From positions 10,173,013 through 10,237,012 of the forward strand of contig OY979723.1 of the NCBI GenBank assembly GCA_963855995.1: DNA of 64,000 bases, given 5' to 3'. Below are positions 29,101 to 37,520 of the stretch, piece by piece. The position numbers and the translations under genes were made by a program. Position 1 is the first letter of the stretch; each line of letters begins with the position of its first letter. The stretch comes from Muricea muricata (Eukaryota > Cnidaria > Anthozoa > Malacalcyonacea > Plexauridae). Below the pieces are notes generated by a model that saw only the letters and a list, made by a program, of their open reading frames with translations, ran no database searches and was not told the DNA's origin.

Positions 29101-29714
29101 GTAAGGATCGTCTGATCAGTGCTAAACTGTTCTTCCTAGAGGTCCAGTAAGGATCATCTCTTCAGTGAGATTCAGTGAAAGCTGTATGAATCTATAAGAG
29201 TTGCCCTTCATGGATCTCTAGGAGGAAAAATTTAGAACTGTTATTTATGTTATCCAGTATAAAAAATGTTAGCTGACTTTGTTCAATTTGGGTTTTCTTC
29301 TATAGTCATACCAGATCACTGAGAGATGATCTCTCTTGGAGCTCTGGTCGGGACAACAGTTTAGTATGTAATAAATAAAGCTAGTCCAGTTTACGTTCTA
29401 CCTGTAGTACCTTGTTACTACTGGAAGAACCTAAACTAATGTAGCTTTATTCATGCTAAGCAGCTCCATTTGTTTTCAAGTGATAAAACTGGAGTTCTTG
29501 TTTTTGTGTTCTGTAGGCCTTCCCAGAGGATTTTGCAGCGTACGGTCTGGAATCATCACGTATCCTACACAGTTCAAACTACAGACGTGTCAGCAGTCGA
29601 CTGCAAGTCGAAGAAACATTAGAGAGTGGCGAGGGATCTATATTGTTATCTAATGATAATCAGGGGCGTTACAGTGATAGTGACGAAGACACAGACTTCA
29701 GTGAAGAAGACTAG
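11119..29714 (+). CDS. CADPS: Calcium-dependent secretion activator (CAPS), complete, 26 exons
   Basis: CAPS primes dense-core vesicles for Ca2+-triggered exocytosis by acting on SNAREs and PI(4,5)P2. Exons: 11119-11820, 12745-12825, 13084-13211, 13861-14011, 14106-14158, 14319-14430, 15365-15504, 15647-15713, 16046-16154, 19229-19432, 20316-20452, 20757-20944, 21279-21380, 21453-21516, 21701-21824, 22099-22205, 22952-23108, 23420-23561, 24333-24488, 24577-24688, 25280-25345, 27200-27274, 27596-27679, 28182-28289, 28689-28787, 29517-29714. The total is 3666 nt, or 1221 aa, with every phase closing. Landmarks: acidic start [51 protein letters not shown]; a C2-like region ([19 protein letters not shown]); a PH domain ([14 protein letters not shown] through [13 protein letters not shown]); the Munc13-homology region ([37 protein letters not shown]); and an acidic C-terminus ending FSEED. 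It is slightly shorter than vertebrate CAPS (about 1350 aa), and the region around exon 21 is divergent. Intron 9 carries a large minisatellite. Confidence 0.96.
12335..12560. repeat. CAAGTTG-rich dispersed repeat fragment
   Basis: The segment is dense in short inverted CAAGTTGC, TTGTTGCGAGTTG and AACAAGTTTGC motifs, like the longer copies at 22612-22915 and 47936-48275. It is in CADPS intron 1 and has no coding content. Confidence 0.45.
13318..13582 (+). repeat. Degenerate tandem repeat with CAGCCACCTTAAGTG core
   Basis: The core (C)AGCCACCTTAAGTG or GCCACTTTAAGTGA appears about eight times with irregular 20-45-bp spacing. Three further looser copies occur at 21150-21230 in another CADPS intron (intron 12). 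It lies between exons 3 and 4 of CADPS. Confidence 0.75.
14497..15275. repeat. CAAGTTG-family repeat split by a CCGCGG-rich MITE
   Basis: The parts 14497-14590 and 15035-15275 read as one CAAGTTG-family element (GGATGCGTTCTCATCGCTTG on the left, CCGGCTTGATGCAAGTTG on the right) and align with the uninterrupted copy at 47936-48275. The interruption is the MITE at 14591-15034. It lies in CADPS intron 6. Confidence 0.7.
14591..15034. repeat. GGGCCATTTATACGAGCG MITE, copy 1
   Basis: The termini are GGGCCATTTATACGAGCGAA and its reverse complement ending at 15034. Inside are several palindromic CCGCGG sites within GCCGCGGCTTAAAT motifs, much more GC-rich than the surroundings. Copy 2 is at 51469-51879. 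No ORF of note. Target-site duplications are not clear. Confidence 0.88.
16163..18798 (+). repeat. 42-bp minisatellite, about 63 units, in CADPS intron 9
   Basis: The unit is 42 bp and begins AGCGATTTTTGTGCAGAAGA; it ends with CAGCAGTTCATCTTA. Units differ at few sites: GAGTTAATACAG versus GAATTAATGCAG versus GAGATAATACAG, plus rare TTTTCTGCAG and TTGTTCAG variants. The variant order repeats with a 1008-bp (24-unit) offset, for example GAGATAATAC at 16601 and 17609, and TTTCTGCAG at about 17305 and 18313, so a 24-unit block was duplicated. The array starts 8 nt after the exon 9 splice junction; a decayed partial unit trails to about 18827. Because 42 is a multiple of three, long ORFs exist in three frames. 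I do not treat them as genes. Confidence 0.98.
18985..19160 (-). repeat. tRNA-derived SINE-like fragments
   Basis: Around 19000-19050 the minus strand reads CATTGGGCTAGCATATTAAA, then AGGTCGTAGGTCCCAACGTG, which matches the tRNA-like unit at 23195-23290. A second piece at about 19105-19160 on the plus strand has GGAGCATTGGTCGTATTG and a B-box-like GGTTCGATTATCC. Both are in CADPS intron 9, downstream of the minisatellite. Confidence 0.5.
19640..19925. repeat. Foldback element with ACAATTATTCGCC end
   Basis: The left half has ACAATTATTCGCC and internal GGTAAATATTCATCGAGACG with its inverse CGTCGAGGTGAATATTTACC. The segments TTTTAGTATAATTTCTTTAG at 19759 and CTAAAGAAATTATACTAAAA at 19900-19919 are also inverse. 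Two inverted modules are therefore nested or adjacent in CADPS intron 10. Confidence 0.7.
20965..21130. repeat. CAAGTTG-family repeat copy
   Basis: The sequence reads GCCACAGACTTGATGCAAGT, then TTACCCGCTTGATGC, and CATCAAGCTTGTTG. It lies in CADPS intron 12, just after exon 12, next to CCACCTTAAG-type motifs. Confidence 0.6.
22612..22915. repeat. CAAGTTG-family repeat copy
   Basis: The segment runs from CGCCACAGACGTTTTGC through GTTGCATCAAGTCTGTG and GAAGTTGTTGAAACAAC to CCTGAGATTGGCTTGATGAC. It is dense in alternating CAAGTTG and CAACTT motifs able to pair. It is in CADPS intron 16. Confidence 0.65.
23195..23290 (+). repeat. tRNA-derived SINE or tRNA pseudogene
   Basis: An A-box-like TAGCTAAGTTGGCAGAGC and a B-box GGTTCGATTTC are at tRNA-like spacing. 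The flanks GACCTTG and CGTGGTC can pair as an acceptor stem with one mismatch. The anticodon arm does not fold well, so a functional tRNA is unlikely. A reverse copy is near 19000-19050, so this looks like a SINE head. It is in CADPS intron 17. Confidence 0.55.
24050..24255. repeat. TATCCACCGGATAGTG-family repeat, copy 2
   Basis: It starts AAATAGCGCTATCCAGAAG, includes TTTTTATCTCCTGCGAGTTC and ends CACTATCCGGTGGATAAGCG. It is related block by block to 795-970. It is in CADPS intron 18. Confidence 0.75.
25545..25805. repeat. Foldback element with about 110-bp arms and a CCCTAA-like loop
   Basis: The arms GGTCATGGCTAAAGGGGATG at 25545 and CATCCCCTTTAGCCATGACC ending at 25805 are perfect inverses. 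Pairing continues through CAAGATGGCGGCTG and TAGCATTCCTAAA. The central loop, about 25660-25696, reads TACCCTAACCCTAGCCCTAA. It lies in CADPS intron 21, so on transcription it could form a very long hairpin. Confidence 0.9.
25938..26200. repeat. Inverted pair of CCAGGACTTTGTATTTACAT
   Basis: The left arm CCAGGACTTTGTATTTACAT is matched by ATGTAAATACAAAGTCCTGG on the right. Related right-end sequence, AAATACAAAGTCCTTGGA, also occurs near 15860. It is a MITE-like element in CADPS intron 21, directly after the CCCTAA-loop foldback. Confidence 0.65.
26693..27098. repeat. Foldback MITE, second copy of the 295-640 family
   Basis: The ends TATGGACCGATTGCATTATG and TAATGCAATCGGTCCAT are inverse. Inside, GAGCATCCTAAAATTAGTAA pairs with TTACTAATTTTAGTATGCTC, plus TTACCACAGCATTGAAG and CTTCAATGCTGTGGTAA. 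It is in CADPS intron 21. Confidence 0.88.
27885..28130 (-). repeat. Dispersed repeat, CTAGCTACCGAA family, copy 3 (reverse)
   Basis: On the plus strand it reads GCACTAGTTGTCAAATACAA, TTTGAAATTTCTAGTAGATT and ends CTAGGCCTTTTACTCACGG, the reverse of the order at 9676-9945. It lies in CADPS intron 23. Confidence 0.8.
28800..29345 (+). repeat. Degenerate tandem repeat of about 100-140 bp
   Basis: The blocks ACTGGATAGCTCCATT, CAGTTTTAA, TTGTTCTTCCTGGAAGTC and AGTAAGGATCATCTC recur in order at least four times with drift, between CADPS exons 25 and 26. Unit borders are fuzzy. Confidence 0.55.
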
Positions 29715-29778
29715 GCATTAGAGTTAGGGTCGCACGTGCTGTCCGCTATCAATCGCCTGTTACAAAGAATGGAAAAGG

Positions 29779-30012
29779 CTATTCTTAGGTTTCACTAGGG
29801 CATTTTGGAGTAAATCTGAGTGGGGGTCAACCCAAAATATATTGATGATTATGCTGTACAGGAGTGAACAAATCTCACGAAATTACACACATTTGCTGAC
29901 AGACAAAAGGTCAACACATACAGTGAAAAATTGTTTCCTTCCAATGACTTGTGTATCGATTTGGAGTTGACCCCCAGTGAAATTTATGACGCCACGTGAA
30001 ACCCAAGAATAG
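29779..30012. repeat. Foldback element between CADPS and RPAP3
   Basis: The ends CTATTCTTAGGTTTCAC and GTGAAACCCAAGAATAG are inverse, with an inner GTGGGGGTCAAC and GTTGACCCCCAGTG pair. It occupies about half of the 518-bp CADPS-RPAP3 intergenic space. The rest, 30013-30232, is the likely RPAP3 5' UTR and promoter and contains a short open frame without recognisable homology. Confidence 0.8.
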
Positions 30013-30232
30013 GTATGTTTATATTTTTGTTTCGAATTCCTCCTTTTGGTAGATGTGAACAAGTTGACTATTAACGAAGGTTCAGCGTGTGCGATTCGTC
30101 ACGTGAATGTTTCTAACTTATTAACTCGTTCACATCCAGCAAAAAGAGAAATCGCACCAGAAATCGTAGATGCAAACAACGGTATTTATTCCAGACATAT
30201 ACGCAAGTCAGTTGCAGTTGTCGAAAGGCAAT

Positions 30233-33200
30233 ATGGCGGACGCAGTGAACTTGCAATATCAAGTTCGGCAAAATAATGAAGAATTACAGGACTTTTTAAA
30301 AGATCTGTACCAGTGGGAAGATGAAGTGCAGGCTAAAGACAAGTTGCTAGTTAATTCTAAAACTCCTGTAGATTCGGTACGCACAGAATTCTTGGTATAA
30401 ATGATGTTTAAATAATGACATTATGTATTTAATATGTACGTATTTTGGCGGTATTTTGTAATGATTTGTATACTTATACTGTACACATTATTCTTGTCTA
30501 AAATTTTGGAAACAAGTTAATTTTAATTCATGTTAGTAGTGAAGTGTTTATGCTAATTGCTCCGTGGAAAATTTCAGCACATATTTTATAAAGCAGGAGT
30601 ATCAGAAATTGTGCAAAGTCTGCACAAATCGCCATGGTGGCCCAAAAATCGGTTGTTTTTAACCTGAAATAAATCAATCTTGTACATAATATCCCTTTTA
30701 CAGCTGTCGGAAAATCGCAGCATTGTTTTTTCTTGTGTGATAGACGGTCTAGCGCGACGTTCGTTTAGTATTACTGGTTTAATATATATAAAATAATACA
30801 TTAAACCAATAATACTAAACGAACGTCACAGTATACAGGCAATGATGATTTTTGGTGATTATACCCACAAGCAAAGTACTTCATTAATTTTCTTCTAAAA
30901 GAATGACTAACAATGACCTATTGACACTGGTGCCGTATGAGAACCAGGCTTAAAGGTAATATTTGATTTGTTTTCTAGTCGCATCCTGTCAGAAATAAAC
31001 CTCGGAAAAAGAAACCAAGCTCCATATTGAGACAAACTTCCAAGACAAAGCCAAGACTAAAGGGCTCTGACTTTCAGGCGTGGGACAAATATGATGTGGT
31101 GAGTATAATATCAGATGGAACCAGGGTTCGTAATATATTAGAATTAATATAGGCACCCTAGTCACAGTAGCGAACGAACAATAGGGCTTCTCACACTATG
31201 TCTGTTGCACTTACACCTTACTGAAAAGGTTTGAAATTGAGCACAGGGGATTTAAAATTTTTTATAGAAAATATATATTACAACATTCAAATCTAGTACT
31301 TGCTGACTTGCTCCTTTCACATGCACCTTTGCCAACCATCTAATACTTGCCAACCGTCCACTATCATCCAACCTTGTTGCAGTGATGCTTGCCATCTGTA
31401 GCACAAGTTTGCAAAGTAATATTGGAAAATTATGTTTAAATATTATGTTGGGGTTTTTTTTACAATCAGGACAAGGCATTGCAAGAAATTGACGATGAAG
31501 AAGACCTGAAAACTCAGTCAACTTCTGACGAGGACGACAGTGAAGATGAGGAAGTTGTTGAGCAGAGGAGATTGCAACAAGCTTTGTTTGAGAAAGAAAA
31601 GGTTATTGCATTCATGATTTTACGCCGCTTCACTTGATATTGTAGAATTTCTTGAGGATAAACTAGGGTTCGTAAGCCCCCTAGAAATCCTGAAAAACCC
31701 AGAATTTTTATTTTTGCTCGGGAAAACCCTTGGAAACCCTGGAATTCTAAATTTATCCCCGGAAAACCAAGGAAAATTGAGAAACCAGGTTGTGTATAGA
31801 AAATACCTTGACTATTTAACATTGCTTCACAAAGAAAAGATTGCCATGAATAAAATGTTTTGCAGCGTATGCAGCGTTTCTTCGGGTATATCTTCTTACG
31901 TTATATTCAGTCACGATCAAGTTCAAATAGCCCTGGAAAACTCCTTGAAAGAGGATGAAAAAAGTCTTGGAAAACCCTGTATTTTCAAAGTTACAAAAGT
32001 GTATGAACCCTGATAAACATGTTTTAATCTCAAGTAGGTAGGAATCATTCGCATATCAACTAAAAAGCTAAAAAAGTTGATCAATTATACATATAGATCC
32101 TCAACATGTTTGTGATTCCCACTTGAGATTAAAACACATTTACCCCCTTGAAATTATTGCATTCATGGGTTGACACAACAGCATTAATGAGTATTAATGG
32201 TAAATTATTCTACAACCTGTGTTTCTGATAAGATTTTTTTGATGGTATGTTTACTTTTGGCAGGGAAATGATCTGTTCAAAGAGGGCAAATATGAGGCAG
32301 CGATTAACCGTTACACTACAGCTATTGGCCTTGATCCATATAATGCTATTTTACCAGCTAATAGAGCTATGGCTTTGATAAAAGTACAAAGGTAACAGCC
32401 CAGGATAATCCTCCCTTGGAAATATTTGTAATTTGTATATTTTTGGGGGGGGGGGGTACTGCTTATGTATGTAGTGCTAACACTGAAAAATCTCTTAAGA
32501 TAACATATTGTACTAACTCTTCTGTGGTAACAGGCTATTTCATTAAGAAATATAAAGAATTGAGGTTAACCTTGGGTCATGATACAAATTTGAGTGATCA
32601 ATAACTACCTTTGGATATATGGTTATATGAATAGTGTAACGTTTCTCTTTTAGATACGGCGCTGCAATACAAGACTGTGATAGTGCTTTAGAGTTGGACA
32701 ACACATATGTAAAAGCATATGCCAGAAGGGCAACAGCCAAACAGTCTCTAGGAAGGCTGAAGGAAGCCCTAGAAGATTATGAACAATTGTTGGTTCTTCA
32801 ACCTGGCAATAGACAAGCTTTAGAAGGCATTGAAAAAATGAAAAAGGTAATGCTAAAGCACAAACAGCAAACTTGTTTGATGCACTCTTTGATCATGCTC
32901 GGCAGATGTTAATTCTACTTTTTTAGATGATAGCTAAGCAGCAAAAGGTTGCTGCTGCTAATGAAATGGAGCGACAGACGGTTGAATTACCAAAAGTATG
33001 TCTAGCAATAATTATATTTTGTTTAGGTTTATTATTACAAGCCATTAACTCTGTATTACATGCTGTTAAAAAACACATTTGTGACAAAAACACAATTAAA
33101 TGAAATAAAAAAGATGACTTGGTGGTTAAAGTTAACAAATTATATTTGATGTTTCTTAGAAGCCGATGAAACGTTATCTGATTGAGGAGATTGGAACAGC

Positions 33201-35325
33201 CAGCAGTGAAGAAGAAGATGAATATTGTGTTGACAAAGGCAACCAAAATATTTCTTTAGAGGACAAAACTGACCTAATTCAAACATTAAATCATTTGAGT
33301 TTACCCAGCCAGGCACCCACGAATCACATGACTTCCATACCAGTGAAAACAATTGGTGAAAACACACAATATAGTAACACTGCCGAAGATCACAACCATT
33401 TGACAAAACCTGTAAGCACAGATGAACACAATGCTGATAAGCCTAGCCAACATGAAAGTGGTAACTCTTCAGAACATACACCAAAAGATGGTCCTTCAAC
33501 TACTGCGCATACCATCTCAAGTTCTGACAATATAACAGCTTGTGATCTAATACCTCCCTCGTCTTCAATTCAATTTCAATCTACTTGGAAACGTTTAGAA
33601 AAGAATCCAGAACTACTCTACAGTTACATGAAGGTATGTGGTTCTTAATGTCCAACAGTGATTATTCTTAGCTGAACATAGACATACCAGTCAAAAAAAA
33701 TTGGGGGGGCTGACACATTTTTTCCCGACGCATCCTAAAGTTGCCCGACGGGTCAAAAATGAATCAAAATATCGTTTAATCTATATTTAATCTATTAATA
33801 CACATCCAACAACTTTTTTGATAAATTAATATTGTATTATAAATTCGATTCAAAGTTGGTTTGCCTGAATGTGAAACAGGTTTCAACAGTTATTGTTTTG
33901 TCTGTAATCGCACTCTAGGCTATTTTTGTAATTGAGCCCGACCTAAATTGCCCGACTTTTCGAGCACAAATTGCCCAACTTTCCTTGATCGCGAAAAATT
34001 GGGGGTGCCAGCCCCCCCCCCCCCCGCCTTGTACGCCTATGTTGCTGAAGTTGCTACCACATATTTCTCAAACTGATAAATAATTCATGAAGCAAGTACA
34101 AAGCAAATCAACACCATGGAGAACGTTTGGAAATCGGCAGAAGAAATTACAAAGAATTAGGCCTGCTTTTTCCCTGATTTTCTTGCAAAATACTAGTTCA
34201 CTTTGAGACGTGTGTTCAAGCACTTATAAGGAGGACCTCCTGGCATTTCAAAACATCTTAATGTTTATTAAAAAAAACACTTGGTTTTGCCTTTTTACTA
34301 ACTTAATGCCAGTTTTAAATCAAGGTACATTAAGCCTGTTGTCATTATCAAGTTGTACTAGGTCTGTGAAAATCAGGCTTGATCCAACTTGATATTTGCA
34401 GAATTGTTGTACATAGGTTGTTGATTCAAACAGCTTGCATCAAGCTTGTGAATTTAAATTCTTGACGACTAATAACTTGCATCAAGCCAGTTGACAACTT
34501 GCAGCAAACATGTTCTTGTCAAGCCAGGCCAAGCAATGTGAACACATCCTGATATTAGATTGATGACTGCCAGGTAACAAGCCATGCATTTTTTGCTGTG
34601 TATGGCAAAATGTGTGACCCAAACTGCTGTACCTCCCTGCAAATGTTCCTTGCCTCTTCTAGCATTTTTACACAAATCCAGCCTTGTTGTCTGTCATCCA
34701 GGTATTGGTAATTTTTATAGATGTTATCGCCTGAACAGCTTCCAAAGGTTATGGGTGAATCAGTTGAGTCATCGTTTCTGGTGAAAATCTTCTCAATCCT
34801 TCGTGATTTTTATGTAAGGTATAAATTAATTAACTTGTGCACAATTCATGATTTCCTGAAATGAATCTGAAATTTTTTAAATGATGAGCTTAGCCCAGTC
34901 TCCCCTATTTGTCCGACAGTTTTACTTATCGATGGGGAAGCTCTGTAGCTTTTCATAACATATATGGTTCATTTTATTCACTTTAAGAGATGGTCAGCCT
35001 GTCTTTAATGAATTGAAGTACATTTCACAAGTAAAACGTTTTTCAATGGTATTGATGTTTTTGTCAGGAAAAGAAAAATCAGGTAAAAATCTTATGTTAT
35101 CCCATGCATATCATTTTTTTTTAATTTGTTAGTTCAATATTTGAGACTACATGTGTAGATAACATTGCTATTTTCTGCATAACTGTAAAACCTGTTAAAA
35201 AGTTTGATTTAATTTTTCAAGTGATAAATGACCTATTCAACTACATGAAGAAAATGCCAGAGAATGAAAAAACATTTACAGACAATGAACTCCAGGCTTT
35301 GAAGATAAAATATGGAGTTAGATAA
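30233..35325 (+). CDS. RPAP3: RNA polymerase II-associated protein 3, single-TPR form, 10 exons
   Basis: RPAP3 is the HSP90-recruiting scaffold of the R2TP co-chaperone, which assembles RNA polymerases, snoRNPs and PIKKs. Exons: 30233-30376, 30979-31098, 31470-31601, 32264-32391, 32654-32846, 32927-32995, 33160-33633, 34721-34818, 34988-35082, 35222-35325. They total 1557 nt, or 518 aa, with closed phases. Seen: the N-terminal family motif LQYQVRQNNEELQDFLKDLY; basic then acidic linker; one TPR domain at about residues 130-235 (GNDLFKEGKYEAAINRYTTA, then DPYNAILPANRAMAL and VKAYARRATAKQSLG); a Ser/Thr-rich linker; and the C-terminal RPAP3_C domain from about residue 400 (FQSTWKRLEKNPELLYSYMK, then RFSMVLMFLSGKEKS). 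Vertebrate RPAP3 has two TPR domains and about 665 aa; only one is encoded here, as I recall for the insect orthologue. The start was chosen at the ATG opening the conserved N-terminal motif. Confidence 0.93.
30756..30827. other. 72-nt near-perfect hairpin in RPAP3 intron 1
   Basis: The arms of 28 nt (GACGTTCGTTTAGTATTACT on the left) pair with one mismatch to the right arm ending AATACTAAACGAACGTC. The loop is 16 nt of AT-rich sequence. Size and near-perfect pairing resemble a cnidarian-type pre-miRNA, but it could equally be the remnant of a small palindromic transposon. Confidence 0.6.
31663..32014. repeat. Repeat with CTAGGGTTCGTAAGCCCCCT and GAACCCTG ends
   Basis: It is a GGAAAACCCTTGGAAACCCT-rich element ending in GTGTATGAACCCTG, inverse to its start. 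It lies in RPAP3 intron 3, immediately before another foldback. Confidence 0.6.
32020..32136. repeat. Small foldback element in RPAP3 intron 3
   Basis: TGTTTTAATCTCAAGT with TAGGAATCA on the left pairs with TGATTCCCACTTGAGATTAA on the right; an inner AACTTTTT-like core is present. The element is about 117 bp and has no coding content. Confidence 0.7.
33675..34044. repeat. Repeat with AACATAG and CTATGTT ends and G/C homopolymers
   Basis: It starts AACATAGACATACCAG followed by a poly-A and GGGGGGGCTGAC; it ends with a run of about 14 C, CCTTGTACGCCTATGTT. Internal motifs include GCCCGACGGGTC and TTGCCCGACTTTTCGAGC. It is in RPAP3 intron 7. Confidence 0.6.
34320..34600. repeat. CAAGTTG-family repeat copy
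   Basis: The motifs AAGCCTGTTGTCATTATCAA, GCTTGATCCAACTTGA, GCATCAAGCTTGTGAATT and ACTTGCAGCAAACATG match the order seen at 47936-48275. It is in RPAP3 intron 7. Confidence 0.6.
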
Positions 35326-35618
35326 CCTTGATTTTGACCGGTTGGGGTGAAGTGATTGCATGACCACAGGTGAACTAGATTGACGCTGACATTAATACAA
35401 TGTAATTCATTTTATTTATTAAATATTTACTTAATTTTTACAAACTACAACATAACACATTATTTGTTCTCAACAGCTATTTGACTATGAAATTACTACG
35501 TCATCAATATAGTTAGTTATGATAATCATTGCAATTGATTATGGTAATTATTGTTATTGATCATGCAGTCATGATTGATTGGTTGTCATGGTTATTGACT
35601 TCAATATTATTTACCAAT

Positions 35619-37079
35619 TTATCGCAAGAAGTATAACAAACCAGAGAAATGGTTGTATGTATGCATCTGTCTACTTCCCAGTCTGCTCCTTAAATCTTTG
35701 AAAAGAAACCTCACTGGACCACATGTGATCTCGTCTGTGTCCAAGTTGAGCCCTGTTGCCTGGGCAACTGACTGACAACCATACACACCCCTTGGCCCTA
35801 TCACAGTTGCCTGTATAGTATACCACACATTCTTGTGCACTTTAACTGGCTTGTTAAAGATCACATCATAAGCTAAACATTGACTGTAACAACTAAACGA
35901 CCCTTCACTTTGAAGTAACACTGTGTCATCTTCATCAGAGACATAGACTTGAAATGTGTATGAGTCATCATTATTGTCACTGCCATATAGACTGACTCCA
36001 CACAACAGAATGTTAGAGTTAGATGAGAATGTTAGAGCATTGGGCATTCGGCTTGTTTCGTCATCCCAGGTTTCGATATCAACAGTGTCGTAAACATGCT
36101 GCCAGAGGGAGCATCGGTAATAACCTCGTCTAGGCACTTGGGAAAATGGTAAGACTGTGTCATCCTCAAGAGTATCATTAAATTTGAGAAACATATTAAT
36201 AACATCCTCGTGACGCAGTAATCCTGACTTTACCACATGTTCTGCAAACTCACGTTGTGACATCAATGGATAACGAATTAGATTAACAACGTCACTGACA
36301 CCACGTAAAGAGGGTTCATCACTAGAGGGTTCATCACTAGATGGCTCCTGATCTCCTCCAGAGTTCTGTGCCTCGGCCCACTTTTTAACAGCCAAGAACA
36401 ACTCAATCTCTTTTGCATGAAGCGTATCCCTTGTTAAAAATTCACAGATTGCAGCTTTATCAATCTGGGAAAAATTCTCAGATTTGACAGCCTCAACTGT
36501 TTCACCGTCTAGGAATTCCCAACAAATTTTTTCAACAACCTCATCTTTGTACTGTCTGGCGTAGGAAAGAACCTTAAAAACATTGCTAGCGTCAACGCCT
36601 TCTTCTATGAACGTTCGGCACCTCTTTTCCAAAGCCGGAACAATGTATTTCTTTGCCAAATAACTCACGCCCATCACTATATCAACAGTTAACTCCGCTT
36701 CATCGCAGTACAAAAACCTCAGAAATTCTACGAAACTTTCATAATTACTGTCCGGAATTTCAACAGTGTCCTCGGTTTCTGCCAGACTGCCGTAAAACAT
36801 CGCATAAAACACCGGACTGCTGATTCCAAGAACATATTTATGCGCAGGGACAGTCTGTTTCCGCGTTTCGTCTGTTTCGTCGCTCATCCCGACCGAGAAA
36901 TGTATATCACTCATAAGGGAATTATTAAACATGTACCGATTTCTCTCGCGGATTGTCTCTCTATATGCTTGCCAGTGGTCTTCATTAACACCCACAGCAT
37001 TGCTGTCTCCCTTATCATCCACATTTGTGTCACTTTTGTTCACGTTCTTGTCCAAAACTTGAGCGTTGTCATCGGCCAT
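35619..37079 (-). CDS. BTB-BACK-PHR domain protein (BTBD1/2/3/6-like), intronless
   Basis: A single open frame of 486 aa. After a charged N-terminal tail, a BTB/POZ domain spans about residues 50-158 (FNNSLMSDIHFSVG, VPAHKYVLGISSPVFYAMFY, FVEFLRFLYCDEAELT), then a BACK domain to about 310 (CWEFLDGET, AICEFLTRDTLHAKEIELFL), and a PHR domain to the end (RRGYYRCSLWQ, LTFSSNSNILLCGVSLYGS, GPVRFLFKDL). Proteins of this architecture are substrate adaptors for cullin-3 ubiquitin ligases. The specific substrate cannot be read. A short in-frame repeat, SSDEPSSDEPS near residue 258, interrupts the BACK region. Vertebrate BTBD genes have introns, so the intronless form suggests an ancient retrocopy or a lineage expansion. 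It is convergent with RPAP3 and divergent from FSIP1. Confidence 0.93.
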   Translation of the reverse strand: MADDNAQVLDKNVNKSDTNVDDKGDSNAVGVNEDHWQAYRETIRERNRYMFNNSLMSDIHFSVGMSDETDETRKQTVPAHKYVLGISSPVFYAMFYGSLAETEDTVEIPDSNYESFVEFLRFLYCDEAELTVDIVMGVSYLAKKYIVPALEKRCRTFIEEGVDASNVFKVLSYARQYKDEVVEKICWEFLDGETVEAVKSENFSQIDKAAICEFLTRDTLHAKEIELFLAVKKWAEAQNSGGDQEPSSDEPSSDEPSLRGVSDVVNLIRYPLMSQREFAEHVVKSGLLRHEDVINMFLKFNDTLEDDTVLPFSQVPRRGYYRCSLWQHVYDTVDIETWDDETSRMPNALTFSSNSNILLCGVSLYGSDNNDDSYTFQVYVSDEDDTVLLQSEGSFSCYSQCLAYDVIFNKPVKVHKNVWYTIQATVIGPRGVYGCQSVAQATGLNLDTDEITCGPVRFLFKDLRSRLGSRQMHTYNHFSGLLYFLR

Positions 37080-37520
37080 AGTTGTTTATCTGCTAGTAAA
37101 ACCCTAAAACCCAACACCCGATACGAGTTTAAAGACATGCGGTCGCCCTTGTCGCCGTACTTTTAAAAGTCAGAGTTCTAGCAACGTGAGCGCCACAAAT
37201 AATCCTTTCAAATTACTGTATATTATTCTCTGGTACACCTTCTTTTGAAAAAGAAATCATTAGTTCATTACTCCCGGCCTCTATTAGCCGCGTACCTTGC
37301 CCTACCCCCTTTCAAACCGCAGAAAAGATGGGCCCCCTTCCCCCAAATGATATGAACAATTCTTGCAGTAAAGGACTTGGGTTTGCTGTGAAGTATCATT
37401 CCCAGACCTCGAAAACACGGTACCGCGAAAGCAAAACATTTTTAAAATCATGGCGACCTGGATGTCCTTGACAACACGAAGGGTGTAATGGTTTAGCATT
37501 TTATAGGCCAAGTAGTTGAC
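37080..37520. promoter_or_regulatory. Shared upstream region of the divergent BTB and FSIP1 genes
   Basis: The start codons of the minus-strand BTB gene (37079) and plus-strand FSIP1 (37521) are only 441 bp apart. This makes the interval a probable bidirectional promoter. I see no clear TATA boxes. Confidence 0.55.

Noticed and set aside
30046-30276. 76-aa ORF overlapping the RPAP3 start
   Set aside because: It is in a different frame from the conserved RPAP3 N-terminus and has no recognisable homology. It is probably 5' UTR or promoter.
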